Shown: positions 25,461 through 34,888 of the stretch, piece after piece
Position numbering within the stretch: the first letter of the stretch is position 1
Layout of the letters: every line of letters begins with the position of its first letter
DNA from: Streptosporangium sp. NBC_01755
GTDB lineage: Bacteria > Actinomycetota > Actinomycetes > Streptosporangiales > Streptosporangiaceae
Direction: 5' to 3'
DNA length: 64,000 bases
Assembly (NCBI RefSeq): GCF_035917995.1
Contig: NZ_CP109131.1
Span: forward strand, 4,402,001 to 4,466,000
Translations under genes and position numbers: made by a program
Notes under the pieces: generated by a model
What the model was told of the DNA's origin: nothing
What the model saw: the letters and a program-made list of their open reading frames with translations, nothing else
Database searches by the model: none

Positions 25461-26333
25461 ATGAGCACCCCCCCGCCGGGCGGTCGACACCCTGGGCCGG
25501 CGCCCCACTACCGGCCGGTCCCGGTCCAGCCGCAGTACCCGCACCCGTTCCAGCGGCAGCACGGCCCGTCGTACGGGGAGCCGTACGAGGAGTGGCCGCG
25601 ACAGGGACACCTCGACGGGCGTCTCGACGGGCGTCTCGACGGTGGGCGGGTGATGCGGTCGGTGCTCATCCTGGCCGGGATCGCCGGGGTGGTCACGGTG
25701 CTGGTGGGCATGCTCTACGTACTGGCCGCGCCCGAGGAGTACGGGCTGGACGAGCGCACCACGCTGCCTCCCAGGAACCAGGCCGCGGTGGCGCCGGTGA
25801 ATCCGTACTTTCAGGCGCCCCCGACCGCGCCGCCGCCCCTGCCCAGCCTGCCGGCGGCCCCGGCCATGCAGCCCTCCAGCCCGGTCCGCCTGGTCATCCC
25901 GCGGCTCGGCGTCAACGCGCCGGTCAGATCCGTCGGGCTCGACAGCAAGGGCGCGATCGAGGTGCCGCCGGTCGGCAACCCGAACCTGGTCGGCTGGTAC
26001 CGCTCGGGACCGACACCCGGTGAGGCCGGTCCCGCGATCATGCTCGGGCACAAGGACACGCGCTCGGGAAGCGCGGTGTTCGGCCGCCTCGACGAGATCC
26101 GCAACGGCGACGTCATCGAGGTGCACAGAAAGGACGGCGTCATCGCCGTCTATACCGTCGGCGGGCTGGAGCAGGCGGACAAGTCGGTGTTCCCGACGCA
26201 GCGGGTGTACGGCGAGTCGCCGAACCCGCAGCTGCACCTGATCACCTGTGGCGGCACCTATAACCGCACGACCGGTCATTACACCGACAATGTCATCGCC
26301 TACGCGACCATGACGAGCACCAGGATGGCCTGA
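25461..26333 (+). CDS. Class F sortase, second copy
   Basis: A 290-residue membrane transpeptidase, paralogue of the one at 11685. A proline-rich cytoplasmic N-terminus with an LDGR repeat (about 51-61) precedes a membrane segment (about 66-89), a Pro-rich linker and the sortase domain with His197 ('MLGHKDTRSG'), Cys263 ('HLITCGG') and Arg269 ('YNRTTGHYTDN'). It is paired with the surface protein just upstream as a dedicated enzyme-substrate module. Confidence 0.92.
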   Translation: MSTPPPGGRHPGPAPHYRPVPVQPQYPHPFQRQHGPSYGEPYEEWPRQGHLDGRLDGRLDGGRVMRSVLILAGIAGVVTVLVGMLYVLAAPEEYGLDERTTLPPRNQAAVAPVNPYFQAPPTAPPPLPSLPAAPAMQPSSPVRLVIPRLGVNAPVRSVGLDSKGAIEVPPVGNPNLVGWYRSGPTPGEAGPAIMLGHKDTRSGSAVFGRLDEIRNGDVIEVHRKDGVIAVYTVGGLEQADKSVFPTQRVYGESPNPQLHLITCGGTYNRTTGHYTDNVIAYATMTSTRMA

Positions 26334-26508
26334 GCGACACCGCCCAGGTCAGCGCAGAGTTCCTGATATTTCCTGCAAAAGGTGTGCTTGCCCTCTCGGC
26401 CGAGAAGCACCCCCGGGTAGGGTGTGGACGAAAGTTCTGTTGTAACCTCCTGCTGACCGAACGATGCTCGGTTTCGCAGGCAACTCGGCTCCACACGCAG
26501 GAGGCACT

Positions 26509-27654
26509 GTGGCAGAGGCGTACATCGTCGGGGCGGTCCGCACCCCGGTCGGTAAGAAGAAGGGCGGTCTGTCCACCGTCCACCCCACCGATCTGGCCGC
26601 GCACACCCTCGGGGCGCTCATCGAGCGTACGGGTGTCGACCCGGCCGCGGTCGAAGACGTGATCATGGGCTGTGTCATGCAGTTCGGCCCGCAGAGCATG
26701 GACATCGCGCGCAACGCGTGGCTGTCGGCAGGTCTCCCGGAGAGCGTCGCCGGTGTGACCATCGACCGCCAGTGCGGCTCCTCCCAGCAGTCGATCCACT
26801 TCGCGGCCCAGGGCGTGCTCTCCGGCACCCAGGACCTTGTCGTGGCCGCCGGTGTGGAGTCCATGAGCATCGTGCCCATGGGGTCGAGCATCACCGCCGC
26901 GCTGGAGAAGGGCATGCCCTTCCCCTTCGGTGACAAGTGGGTGGAGCGCTACGGCGAGCAGGAGATCTCCCAGTTCCGCGGCGCGGAGCTCATGTGCGAG
27001 AAGTGGAACCTCAAGCGCGAGCAACTGGAGCGGTTCGCCTACCAGAGCCACCAGCGGGCGGCCAAGGCCGTCGCGAACGGCTACTTCAAGAACCAGATCG
27101 CCCCGCTGAACGGCGTCGAGGACGACGAGGGCCCGCGCCCGGACACCACGCTGGAGAAGATGGCGTCGCTGAAGACGCTGCGGGACGGCGGCCAGATCAC
27201 GGCCGCCACCTCCTCGCAGATCTCCGACGGCTCCGGAGCGATCCTGATCGCCTCCGAGCAGGCGGTCCGCGACCACAACCTGAGCCCCAGGGCGCGGATC
27301 GTCACCCTGGCGCTCACCGGCGACGACCCGGTCTACATGCTGACCGCGCCGATCCCGGCGACGCGGAAGGCGCTGAAGCGGGCGGGCCTGTCCATCGAGG
27401 ACATCGACGTCACCGAGATCAACGAGGCGTTCGCCCCGGTGCCGCTGGCCTGGATCAACGACCTCGGCGCCGACCCGGCCAAGGTCAACCCGAACGGCGG
27501 CGCGATCGCCCTGGGCCACCCGCTGGGCGGCACCGGCACGATCCTGATGACCAAGCTCCTGCACGAGCTTGAGCGGACCGGCGGCCGGTATGGGCTGCAG
27601 ACGATGTGCGAGGGCGGCGGCCAGGCCAACGTCACGATCATCGAGCGTCTGTGA
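26509..27654 (+). CDS. Acetyl-CoA acetyltransferase (thiolase)
   Basis: Thiolase of 381 residues, catalysing thiolytic cleavage or Claisen condensation of acyl-CoA. Active-site Cys89 lies in 'TIDRQCGSSQQSIHFAA'; 'NEAFAPV', 'NPNGGAIALGHPLGGTGT' (His) and 'MCEGGGQAN' (second Cys) complete the active site. GTG 26509 is chosen because a perfect AGGAGG lies just upstream. It may serve fatty acid or steroid-type degradation; substrate length cannot be read from sequence. A terminator follows. Confidence 0.94.
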   Translation: MAEAYIVGAVRTPVGKKKGGLSTVHPTDLAAHTLGALIERTGVDPAAVEDVIMGCVMQFGPQSMDIARNAWLSAGLPESVAGVTIDRQCGSSQQSIHFAAQGVLSGTQDLVVAAGVESMSIVPMGSSITAALEKGMPFPFGDKWVERYGEQEISQFRGAELMCEKWNLKREQLERFAYQSHQRAAKAVANGYFKNQIAPLNGVEDDEGPRPDTTLEKMASLKTLRDGGQITAATSSQISDGSGAILIASEQAVRDHNLSPRARIVTLALTGDDPVYMLTAPIPATRKALKRAGLSIEDIDVTEINEAFAPVPLAWINDLGADPAKVNPNGGAIALGHPLGGTGTILMTKLLHELERTGGRYGLQTMCEGGGQANVTIIERL

Positions 27655-27698
27655 CGCCGCTGCCCGCGGCCTCGGGCCGCGAGGCACCGTGAGACATG

Positions 27699-27730
27699 GG
27701 AAAGCCCCGGCCTGTGGACCGGGGCTTTCC
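27699..27730 (+). terminator. Intrinsic terminator after thiolase
   Basis: Perfect 12-bp stem GGAAAGCCCCGG / CCGGGGCTTTCC with an 8-base loop, 45 bases past the thiolase stop. It would also end transcription of the small gene from the other strand. Confidence 0.85.
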
Positions 27731-27753
27731 TGTAGCTCAGTGATCGCCTTGGC

Positions 27754-27933
27754 TCAGCGACCACCCTTGCCGGGGATCCGGCGTGGCTGTCGGGTGGGCC
27801 TCATCGGCATGGGCGGCATCGGCATGTGCCGAGGCGCCGCGGGCACGACGTGCTCGGGCAGCGGGGTGCGGGGCTTGGGGGCTGTGGCGGTCTTGGACTT
27901 GCCACTGCGCTTGCGGGCGGCATGAACTCGCAT
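27754..27933 (-). CDS. Small basic Pro/Met-rich protein (59 aa)
   Basis: A 59-residue protein starting 'MRVHAARKRSGKSKTATA', then a Pro/Met-rich middle ('HMPMPPMPMRPTRQP') and a basic end 'RIPGKGGR'. It is strongly basic, has no hydrophobic segment and no cysteines. ATG 27933 has AAGGAG at five bases, a good ribosome-binding site, and the frame ends just before the thiolase terminator. I do not recognise the family; a nucleic-acid-binding or ribosome-associated role is possible on charge alone. Confidence 0.6.
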   Translation of the reverse strand: MRVHAARKRSGKSKTATAPKPRTPLPEHVVPAAPRHMPMPPMPMRPTRQPRRIPGKGGR

Positions 27934-28194
27934 ATGGACTCCTTGAAGAATGTGACGACGCGGTGAGATCCCGGGTCGGACAACTCAGCTACCGCGTCAG
28001 ATGAACGGGGCCGAAATGCTGAGTGCGAGCGGACCAGCGAAGGCTGATCGACGCCGGCTCTTAGGAGTTGATCCACATGCGAATGATTTTATGGCGCCCC
28101 TGCCGAGGCGTGCAACCTATTTGTTTCCCTCATCCGGCCGTCACCTCGTGCCAGGCCACCTGGCGGCCGCGGGGGAGGGGGCGGCGCGCGCGGG

Positions 28195-28926
28195 TCACTT
28201 CGGCACTCGGGCGACGCAGAAGACGGTCTGCCCGAACGGCGGGCGGACGAAGCGCTCGATGAGGCGGGTGAGGGGTACCACGGTGCGGTCGTAGATCTTG
28301 ACCAGGCGGGGGTCGGGGTAGCCGACACCGCCGCGGCGGACCGCGGCCCACCAGGCGATGCCGCCCAGGAAGTTGATCGGCTTGAGCACGTCGATGTCCA
28401 GGCCCGCACGAGAGACCGTGCTGCGCAGGGTGGCGGGGGTATAGCGGGTGACGTGGCCGACCTTGCGGTCGAAGTCTCCGTAAAGCTGCATGTAGCCCGG
28501 AACCCAGATGATGATCCGGCCGCCGGGGAGGGTGACCTTGGCGAGCGACCGCAGAGCCTCGACGTCCTCCTCGATGTGCTCCAGGACGTTCATCATCACG
28601 ACGGTGTCGACCTTCTCGCCGATGGGGATCTCGGTCGGCAGGCCGAACTGGAGCACGTCGATGTCGTCGCGGCCCTCGAAGCGCTTCCGGAGCCGCTCCA
28701 CGCAGTAGGGGTCGAAGTCGCTGACCACCAGCCGGTCGAGGCGGGGCAGGAACTGCTCGGCGAAGTGGCCGAGACCGGAACCGATCTCCAGCATGGACCG
28801 GCCCACGTGCGGGGCGACCATGTCGAGCTCGTACTGCCGGTAGTTCCTGGCCTCGTCCCCACCGAGATGGTTCTCCAGGGCCTCGTCACCGGCCGCGGGT
28901 TGCACTACGCGGTCATACCCAGACAT
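28195..28926 (-). CDS. SAM-dependent methyltransferase, class I
   Basis: A 243-residue methyltransferase. SAM-binding motif I is 'SMLEIGSGLGHFAEQFLP' (about 44-61), followed by 'LVVSDFDPYCVERLRKRF' and 'VVMMNVLEHIEEDVEALRS', of the Methyltransf_11/23 type often found with cell-surface or lipid glycoside genes. The C-terminal 'DVLKPINFLGGIAWWAAVRRGG' and 'PPFGQTVFCVARVPK' suggest a membrane-proximal or lipid substrate. The target is unknown. ATG 28926 has only a weak GGAC/GGAA ribosome-binding site. Confidence 0.85.
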   Translation of the reverse strand: MSGYDRVVQPAAGDEALENHLGGDEARNYRQYELDMVAPHVGRSMLEIGSGLGHFAEQFLPRLDRLVVSDFDPYCVERLRKRFEGRDDIDVLQFGLPTEIPIGEKVDTVVMMNVLEHIEEDVEALRSLAKVTLPGGRIIIWVPGYMQLYGDFDRKVGHVTRYTPATLRSTVSRAGLDIDVLKPINFLGGIAWWAAVRRGGVGYPDPRLVKIYDRTVVPLTRLIERFVRPPFGQTVFCVARVPK

Positions 28927-29299
28927 GCGGTTCCGTCCAGCTCGATTAAGGAAGGCCGCGGCGGGAGGCCACGGCCAAGAACAGCCAGAGTCTAATGGCG
29001 CTTCCCCCGGGACGGCCCCCAAACGGTCCACGGAGAGTGCCCCCGGGAGCCGCTCCCCGGGGGGGCGGCCTCCGGGTGGGCTCACCCTCCGGCCACCACC
29101 CCCGATTACCGGCTCCACCGAATCAGTTATAAAGCACCTGCATTTCCGCGTTTCACGTCGTACGGGGGAAGTTCGACCTCGATACGGCGGTGAGATTTGC
29201 ACCGGGGGACAAGGAAACCCTCCTGGGGAATCACCGGCCGACCGGTTCGTGATTTGGCAGGAGTGCGATTCCCGGTAAGTGGAGAAGGAGCGCGAACCG
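28927..29299. other. 370-base divergent spacer
   Basis: Spacer between the methyltransferase and the first STAND ATPase. It has a GC-rich half and an AT-richer half around 29110-29160 (TTATAAAG), where a promoter for the rightward gene is plausible. No gene supported. Confidence 0.5.
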
Positions 29300-31357
29300 A
29301 TGGAACAGATCCAATGGTGGCAGGGGAACCTGCCCGCGGAGCCGGACGGCTTCATCGGCCGGGAAAGCGAGGTGCGGCGGTTGCTGAAGCTGCTGGCCGA
29401 CACACCGCTGACCACGGTCACCGGTGTCGGAGGCATCGGCAAGTCACGGATCGCGATGAGGGCCGCGCGCCGATGGCACGAGCACCACCCGGACGGCACG
29501 TGGCTGGTGGAGCTGTCCGGCGAGCGCAACGGCGATCTGCTCGCCCACACGGTCGCGGCGGTCCTCGGCCTCCCCGAGCGGTCCGCGCGTCCGCAGGACG
29601 AGACGCTCGTCGAGTTTCTCGCGAGCCGGAGGCTCCTGCTGCTTCTCGACGGCTGCGAGCACCTCCTGCCCGCCTGCCGCGACCTCGTCGCCCAGATCCT
29701 GGCGGCGGCGCCGGGGGTACGGATCATCGCGACCTCCCGTCGGCCGCTCGGGCTGCCACAGGAGGCGCTGCTGCCCGTCGAGCCCTTCGACGCGCCATGG
29801 CCGCAGGAGGAGGGGATGGCTACGAGCGACGCGCTCCGCCTCTTCCTCGACCGGGTCGCCCGCGTGGCACCCGGTCTGGAGATGACCGAGACCGGTATGG
29901 CGGCCGCGGCCAGGATCTGCCGGCGGCTGGACGGTGTCCCGCTCGCCGTCGAGCTGGCCGCCGGATGGCTGGGGGAGCTGCCGGTGGAGCGACTCGCCGA
30001 CCACCTGGAGGGCCGGTTCGAGACCCCGCCCGACAGCCGGGCGCCGGTTCCCCGCCACCAGACCGTACGCGCCGCGATCAGGTGGAGCCACGAGCTCTGC
30101 GGCCCCGGGGAACGCCTGCTCTGGGCCAGGCTCTCGGTCTTCGCGGGAAACTTCGACATGGCCGCCGCCGAGCGGGTGTGCGGCGACGAGCACCTGGGTG
30201 ACGTACCGGACCTGCTGGAAAGCCTGGTGAGGAGGTTCCTCCTGGTCCGGGTTCCCGGCGGCTACCGCCAGCCGGCCACGGTCAGGGAGTACGGCGGGGA
30301 GCGGCTCGCGCTGCTCGGGGACGAGGCCGGGCCGACGCGGCGGCACCGCCGGCACTACCTCGACCTGGCGCGCAGGGCCGAGGCCGACTGGTACGGCCCC
30401 GGGCAGGAGGAGTGGGCCGCCAGGCTCGCCTTCTCCATGACCGAGCTGCGCCTCGCCCTCGACCCCGCCTCCCCGGTGTCCATCGAGCTCGCCGGCACGC
30501 TCTGGATCCTCTGGTTCTGCCTGGGCCGGTTGAACGAGGGCCGCTACCACATGGCACGCGCGATCGACGCGGCTCCTGTCACCGACCCCCACCTGCCCAG
30601 ACTTCTGTGGGCCGACGGCTGCGTGGCCATCGCCGGGGGCGAGCTGGAGCTGGGGCGTCGCAGGGCCGAGGCGGCGCTCGCCGCGGCCCTCGACTGGGGC
30701 GACTACGCGGCGGCCGGGCACGCCCAGCTCCGGCTGGCCAGCCGTTCCCTGTGCGCGGGCGCCCTCGACGAGGTCGAGCCGTGCGTCGAGCGGGTGCGCG
30801 AGTACTTCCGCAGGGCGGAGGCCGCCACGGTCAGCGAGCCCTTCGCCCTGGTGACCGCGGCGATGGCGGTCACCTGGCGCGGCGAGTTCGACAGGGCCGT
30901 CTCCGTGCTCAAGGAGGTGCAGCGGCTCTGCGACGCGCGCGGCGAGCGCTGGGCCCGCTCCTGCGGCGACTACGTCCTGTCCATCGCCCAACTGGGCCTC
31001 GGCCACCTGGCCGAGGCGGCGGAGGCGGCCCGGCAGTCGCTCGACGTCAAGTGGCGCCTGCGCGACGCCACCGGCGTGGCGCAGGCCGTCGACCAGCTCG
31101 CGGTGATCGCCGCGATCGAGGGCGACGGCTGCCGCACGGCCAGGCTCCAGGGGGCGGGAGTACGGCTGTGGGCCACCTTCGGACTGCGGGGCTTCGGCTC
31201 GGCGGGCATGTCCGAGCCGAGAACCGTCGCCGAGCGGACGGCCAGGCAACTGCTCGGTGACGAGACCTACGACGCGATCTTCGCCGAAGGCTACGAGGCC
31301 GACCCGGACGCGGCGGTCGCCTACGCCCTCCGTGGATCCCGGCCCCACACGGCCTGA
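29300..31357 (+). CDS. STAND ATPase with TPR-like repeats, copy 1
   Basis: A 685-residue regulatory-type ATPase. The NB-ARC-like domain has Walker A 'GVGGIGKS' (42-49), Walker B 'RLLLLLDGCEH' (about 111-121), sensor 'IIATSRRPLGLP' and the 'LDGVPLAVELAAGW' motif. A winged-helix segment ('VRAAIRWSHELCGPGERLLWARLSVFAG' in part) and about 350 residues of TPR-like helices follow. This is the body of AfsR/LuxR-family regulators, but neither an N-terminal BTAD nor a C-terminal LuxR helix-turn-helix is present; the protein ends 'VAYALRGSRPHTA'. ATG 29300 follows GAAGGAG. Function unknown. Confidence 0.85.
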   Translation: MEQIQWWQGNLPAEPDGFIGRESEVRRLLKLLADTPLTTVTGVGGIGKSRIAMRAARRWHEHHPDGTWLVELSGERNGDLLAHTVAAVLGLPERSARPQDETLVEFLASRRLLLLLDGCEHLLPACRDLVAQILAAAPGVRIIATSRRPLGLPQEALLPVEPFDAPWPQEEGMATSDALRLFLDRVARVAPGLEMTETGMAAAARICRRLDGVPLAVELAAGWLGELPVERLADHLEGRFETPPDSRAPVPRHQTVRAAIRWSHELCGPGERLLWARLSVFAGNFDMAAAERVCGDEHLGDVPDLLESLVRRFLLVRVPGGYRQPATVREYGGERLALLGDEAGPTRRHRRHYLDLARRAEADWYGPGQEEWAARLAFSMTELRLALDPASPVSIELAGTLWILWFCLGRLNEGRYHMARAIDAAPVTDPHLPRLLWADGCVAIAGGELELGRRRAEAALAAALDWGDYAAAGHAQLRLASRSLCAGALDEVEPCVERVREYFRRAEAATVSEPFALVTAAMAVTWRGEFDRAVSVLKEVQRLCDARGERWARSCGDYVLSIAQLGLGHLAEAAEAARQSLDVKWRLRDATGVAQAVDQLAVIAAIEGDGCRTARLQGAGVRLWATFGLRGFGSAGMSEPRTVAERTARQLLGDETYDAIFAEGYEADPDAAVAYALRGSRPHTA

Positions 31358-31494
31358 CCTACCTGCCCCGGGGCGGAGGCGAGGTCGAGGCCCGCCCTCG
31401 CGCGGCCGGTCCCACCCTCATCTGGCAGCGCGGGCGGGTCGGCCTGCGGCTGGAGGGGGCCGGGGACATCGGCCGAGCCCTGGAGATCGCGCGC

Positions 31495-32514
31495 TCAGTC
31501 CGCTGAGGCCAGCCAGTCGTCGATCTCCTGGAGGACCTTCTTGCGCACCGCCTCCGGCGCCGCCGACGCCCGTACCGACTGGCGGGCCAGTTCGGCCAGT
31601 TCCGGGTCGGAGAAGCCGTACACCTGCCTGGCGAGCTCGTACTGGGGCAGCAGCCTGGCGCCGAACAGCAGCGGGTCGTCGGCGCCCAGCGCAATCGGCA
31701 CCCCCGCCTCGAACAGGCGCCGCAGCGGCACGTCCTCGGCCCGCTCGGCCACCCCGAGGCCGACGTTGGAGGTCGGGCAGACCTCGCAGGTGATCTGCCG
31801 GGCGGCGAGGCGCTCCATGAGCCGCGGCGACTCGGCCGCCCGTACCCCGTGCCCGACCCGGTCGGCCTCCAGCACATCGACGCACTCGGCCACGCTGGCC
31901 GCGCCCAGCAGTTCCCCGCCGTGCGGCACGGCCAGCAGTCCCGCCCGCTTGGCCAGCCGGAAGGCTCCGTCGAAGTCGCGGGCCCGGCCGCGCCGCTCGT
32001 CGTTGGAGAGCCCGAACCCGACCACACCCTGGTCCATGTAGTGCGTGGCGAGGCGGGCGAGCGTCTTGGCGTCGAGGGGGTGGCGGGTACGGTTGGCGGC
32101 CACCACGACCGCGATCCCTATTCCCGCGTGCTCCGCGGCCCTGCGCGTCGCGTCGAGCATCAACTCCATGGCCGAGGTGAGCCCGCCGAACCTCGACGCG
32201 TACCCGGACGGGTCGATCTGGATCTCCAGCCAGGCCGACCCCTCGGCCGCCTCGTCCTCGGCCGCCTCGCGCAGCAGCCGGTAGACGTCGCTTTCCCGCT
32301 GCAGGACGGAGCGCGCGATGTCGTACAGCCGCTGGAAGCGGAACCAGCCCCGCTCGTCCGTCGCGCGCAGCCGGGGTGGCCAGTCCTCCTCAAGCGCGTC
32401 GGGAAGGTGCAGACCGTGTTCGTGGGCGAGCTCGACGAGGGTCGAGTGCCGCATGGAACCGGTGAAGTGCAGGTGCAGGTGCGCCTTGGGCAGTTCGCTG
32501 AGGGGACGTGGCAT
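31495..32514 (-). CDS. add: Adenosine deaminase family protein
   Basis: Zinc amidohydrolase of 339 residues, expected to deaminate adenosine, deoxyadenosine or a related base. Zinc ligands His14 and His16 ('AHLHLHFTGSM'), the 'VPHGGEL' His/Glu, 'DRVGHGV' and 'ALGADDPLLFG' Asp pair are all visible. Where classical enzymes have HxHLDG, this one has HLHFTG (Thr for Asp), a feature of an actinobacterial subfamily, so the substrate may differ. It sits on the opposite strand between STAND copies 1 and 2. Confidence 0.88.
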   Translation of the reverse strand: MPRPLSELPKAHLHLHFTGSMRHSTLVELAHEHGLHLPDALEEDWPPRLRATDERGWFRFQRLYDIARSVLQRESDVYRLLREAAEDEAAEGSAWLEIQIDPSGYASRFGGLTSAMELMLDATRRAAEHAGIGIAVVVAANRTRHPLDAKTLARLATHYMDQGVVGFGLSNDERRGRARDFDGAFRLAKRAGLLAVPHGGELLGAASVAECVDVLEADRVGHGVRAAESPRLMERLAARQITCEVCPTSNVGLGVAERAEDVPLRRLFEAGVPIALGADDPLLFGARLLPQYELARQVYGFSDPELAELARQSVRASAAPEAVRKKVLQEIDDWLASAD

Positions 32515-32779
32515 TTCAATATGGTGCCGTACCTCCGACGGCCCCGGCGTTTTTTGGTGTCGACCTGACGGTCGGCCCGCGTGGCGGAGAGGACTAAAGG
32601 GGACCTATACGACAAAAGGCGACGAGGAGGTTATTCCGGGACGAGTATGGTCGGTTTCCGGAAGTGCCCGCCCATGTCGTATCCCCCGTTATATCGAGGA
32701 AATCTAGGAAACGGGCTTTCAACGGACCATGTCTCCGTGCGACGGTGGACGCACACGTTGTCAGGACGCTGGGGCTGCC

Positions 32780-34888
32780 ATGAAAGCGGACGTCTTCGTC
32801 GTCGGCAGGGAGACCGAACTCGCCGACGTCTCCGCACTGCTCGAAAGGGTGCGGCACGTCACGCTGACCGGTCCCGCCGGAGTCGGGAAGACCTGCGTCG
32901 CCCTGCGGCTGGCCCGTACCCTCGAACCCCGGTTCCCGGACGGTGTCCACATCGTGGAGCTGTCGGAGGCGCCCACCGACCTCGACTCCCTGGCCGAGAC
33001 GTTCGCCGACGCGATCGGCGTCCGCCGGAGGCCGGACGTTCCCGCGCTGCGGGCACTGGTCGACGAGCTCGTCACGCGCCGGATCCTGCTCGTCCTCGAC
33101 ACCTGTGACCGCGTCGTCGGCGTCACCGGCATCCTGGTCGGCCTGCTGTTGCGCTCGGCCGAGGGACTACGTGTCCTGGCCACCAGCAGGCAGCGGCTGG
33201 GCCTGCCCGGCGAGCACCTCTACCCGGTCGGCGGCCTGCCCGACACCGACGCCGTCAGCCTGATCACCACCCTCACCGGTGACATGATCGGCGGCCCCGA
33301 CGCGGCCGAGCTCTGCGGGCGCCTCGACAACCTGCCGCTGGCGATCCGGCTCGCCGTGGCCGGAGGCGGCCCCGGTGCCCTCGACGGGCTCGTCACCTTC
33401 GACGGCCGCCCGCTCTCCACGGCCGGGCTCGCCGCCTTCGACGGCCGCGTGGCCTCACCCGACGAGCTCACAGCCGCCTTCGAGGGCGCTTCGATGCTCA
33501 CGGCAGGTCGCGAGACCCACGGCGAAGGGCCCGACGCGGAACCGCACCGGCTCCCCTCCGCTCCCCGGCGGCACACTTCCATGCGCGTCGCCCTCGGCTG
33601 GAGCCACGAACTCTGCACCCCGCCGGAGCGCCTCCTGTGGGCGCGGGCCTCGGTCTTCGCCGGCACCTTCGACATCGAAGCCGCGGAGGAGGTCTGCGCC
33701 GGCGGCGCCCTGGCCGCCAAGGACATCCTCGACGGGCTGCTGGGGCTGCTCGACAAGTCCGTCCTCGTCCGCGAGGAAGGGGAGAGCGGGGTCCGCTACC
33801 GCCTGCTCAACACGGTCCGCGAGTTCGGCCTGGCCTGGCTCGACCGGCTCGGCGAGACCGAGGAGATCCAGCGCCGCCACCGTGATCACTTCCTCGCCCT
33901 GTCCGCCCGCGCCGAGATGAGCTGGCAGGGCCGCCAGCTGGAGTGGTACCACAGGCTGGTCCTCGAATGCGGCAACATGCGCGGCGCCATCGAATACTGC
34001 TACTCCCGGCCGAGCGAGTACCGCCGGGGTCTCGACCTGGTCGGCAACCTGTGGTTCCTGTGGGCGTGCTGCGGCATGCAGGCACCCGGCGACGACCTCC
34101 TCCAGCGCGGCCTCGACCTCGACCGCACAGTCAGTCCCGAGAGGGTCAAGGCGCTCTGGGTGCACGCCTGGGTCTCGATCCAGCGCGGTGACCTCGAACG
34201 CGCCGAGCGCATCCTCAGCGAGTGCGCGGCCGAGGACGCCAACGGCTTCGCCACGGCCTACGTCAGCCAGTTCCAGGCGCACCTGGCCGTCGTCAGGGGC
34301 GATGTGGGCGAGGCCCTGCGGCTCATCAGGCACGCCCGGGTGCGCCACCGCTCCACCGGCAACGTCTTCCCCGGCTTCCTGCCCACCTACACGGTGGTCG
34401 CCACCGCGATGATGCTCGCCGGCCACCACGACCAGGCCGTGTCCATCCTGCGAGAGGGGCGTGAGCTCTGCGAGTCCTGCGGCGACTACTGGACCCTCAT
34501 CCGCCTCGACCTCCTCCTGGGCCAGGCCGAACACCTCCTCGGCAACACCGTCTCCGCCGCGGAGTCCGCCCGCGGCTCCCTGCGCGGAGGCCGCCTGTTC
34601 GGCGACACGATCTCGCTGATGGAGGCGCTGGAGGTGTTCGTCGTGATCGCCGAGTCATCCGCCGACGACACCTTCGCCGCCACCATGTTCGGGGCCTCCC
34701 GCGCAGCCTGGAAGAGTGCCGGGGTCCCGCCCAGCCGCTCACCCATGATCGCGAGCCTGCTCCGCACGTCCGAGCTGAGGCTGCGCGGGCGCCTGGGCAG
34801 GGCGGAGTTCGACCGGTTGGAGGAGCAAGGAGGTTCGATCAGCCTGCGCGATGCCGTGGAACACGCACTCCAGGGGAACCTCTCTTGA
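32780..34888 (+). CDS. STAND ATPase with TPR-like repeats, copy 2
   Basis: A 702-residue paralogue of the proteins at 29300 and 34885. Walker A 'GPAGVGKTCVA' and Walker B 'RILLVLDTCDRV' are intact, with 'LATSRQRLGLP' and 'LDNLPLAIRLAV'. It is the most divergent copy: the segment between the nucleotide-binding core and the winged helix contains a unique insert with repeated 'FDGR' words (about residues 205-265), and the usual 'LFLDRA' helix is missing. No helix-turn-helix or effector domain is seen. ATG 32780 is preceded by a weak GGGG. Its stop overlaps the next start (TTGA). Confidence 0.83.
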   Translation: MKADVFVVGRETELADVSALLERVRHVTLTGPAGVGKTCVALRLARTLEPRFPDGVHIVELSEAPTDLDSLAETFADAIGVRRRPDVPALRALVDELVTRRILLVLDTCDRVVGVTGILVGLLLRSAEGLRVLATSRQRLGLPGEHLYPVGGLPDTDAVSLITTLTGDMIGGPDAAELCGRLDNLPLAIRLAVAGGGPGALDGLVTFDGRPLSTAGLAAFDGRVASPDELTAAFEGASMLTAGRETHGEGPDAEPHRLPSAPRRHTSMRVALGWSHELCTPPERLLWARASVFAGTFDIEAAEEVCAGGALAAKDILDGLLGLLDKSVLVREEGESGVRYRLLNTVREFGLAWLDRLGETEEIQRRHRDHFLALSARAEMSWQGRQLEWYHRLVLECGNMRGAIEYCYSRPSEYRRGLDLVGNLWFLWACCGMQAPGDDLLQRGLDLDRTVSPERVKALWVHAWVSIQRGDLERAERILSECAAEDANGFATAYVSQFQAHLAVVRGDVGEALRLIRHARVRHRSTGNVFPGFLPTYTVVATAMMLAGHHDQAVSILREGRELCESCGDYWTLIRLDLLLGQAEHLLGNTVSAAESARGSLRGGRLFGDTISLMEALEVFVVIAESSADDTFAATMFGASRAAWKSAGVPPSRSPMIASLLRTSELRLRGRLGRAEFDRLEEQGGSISLRDAVEHALQGNLS

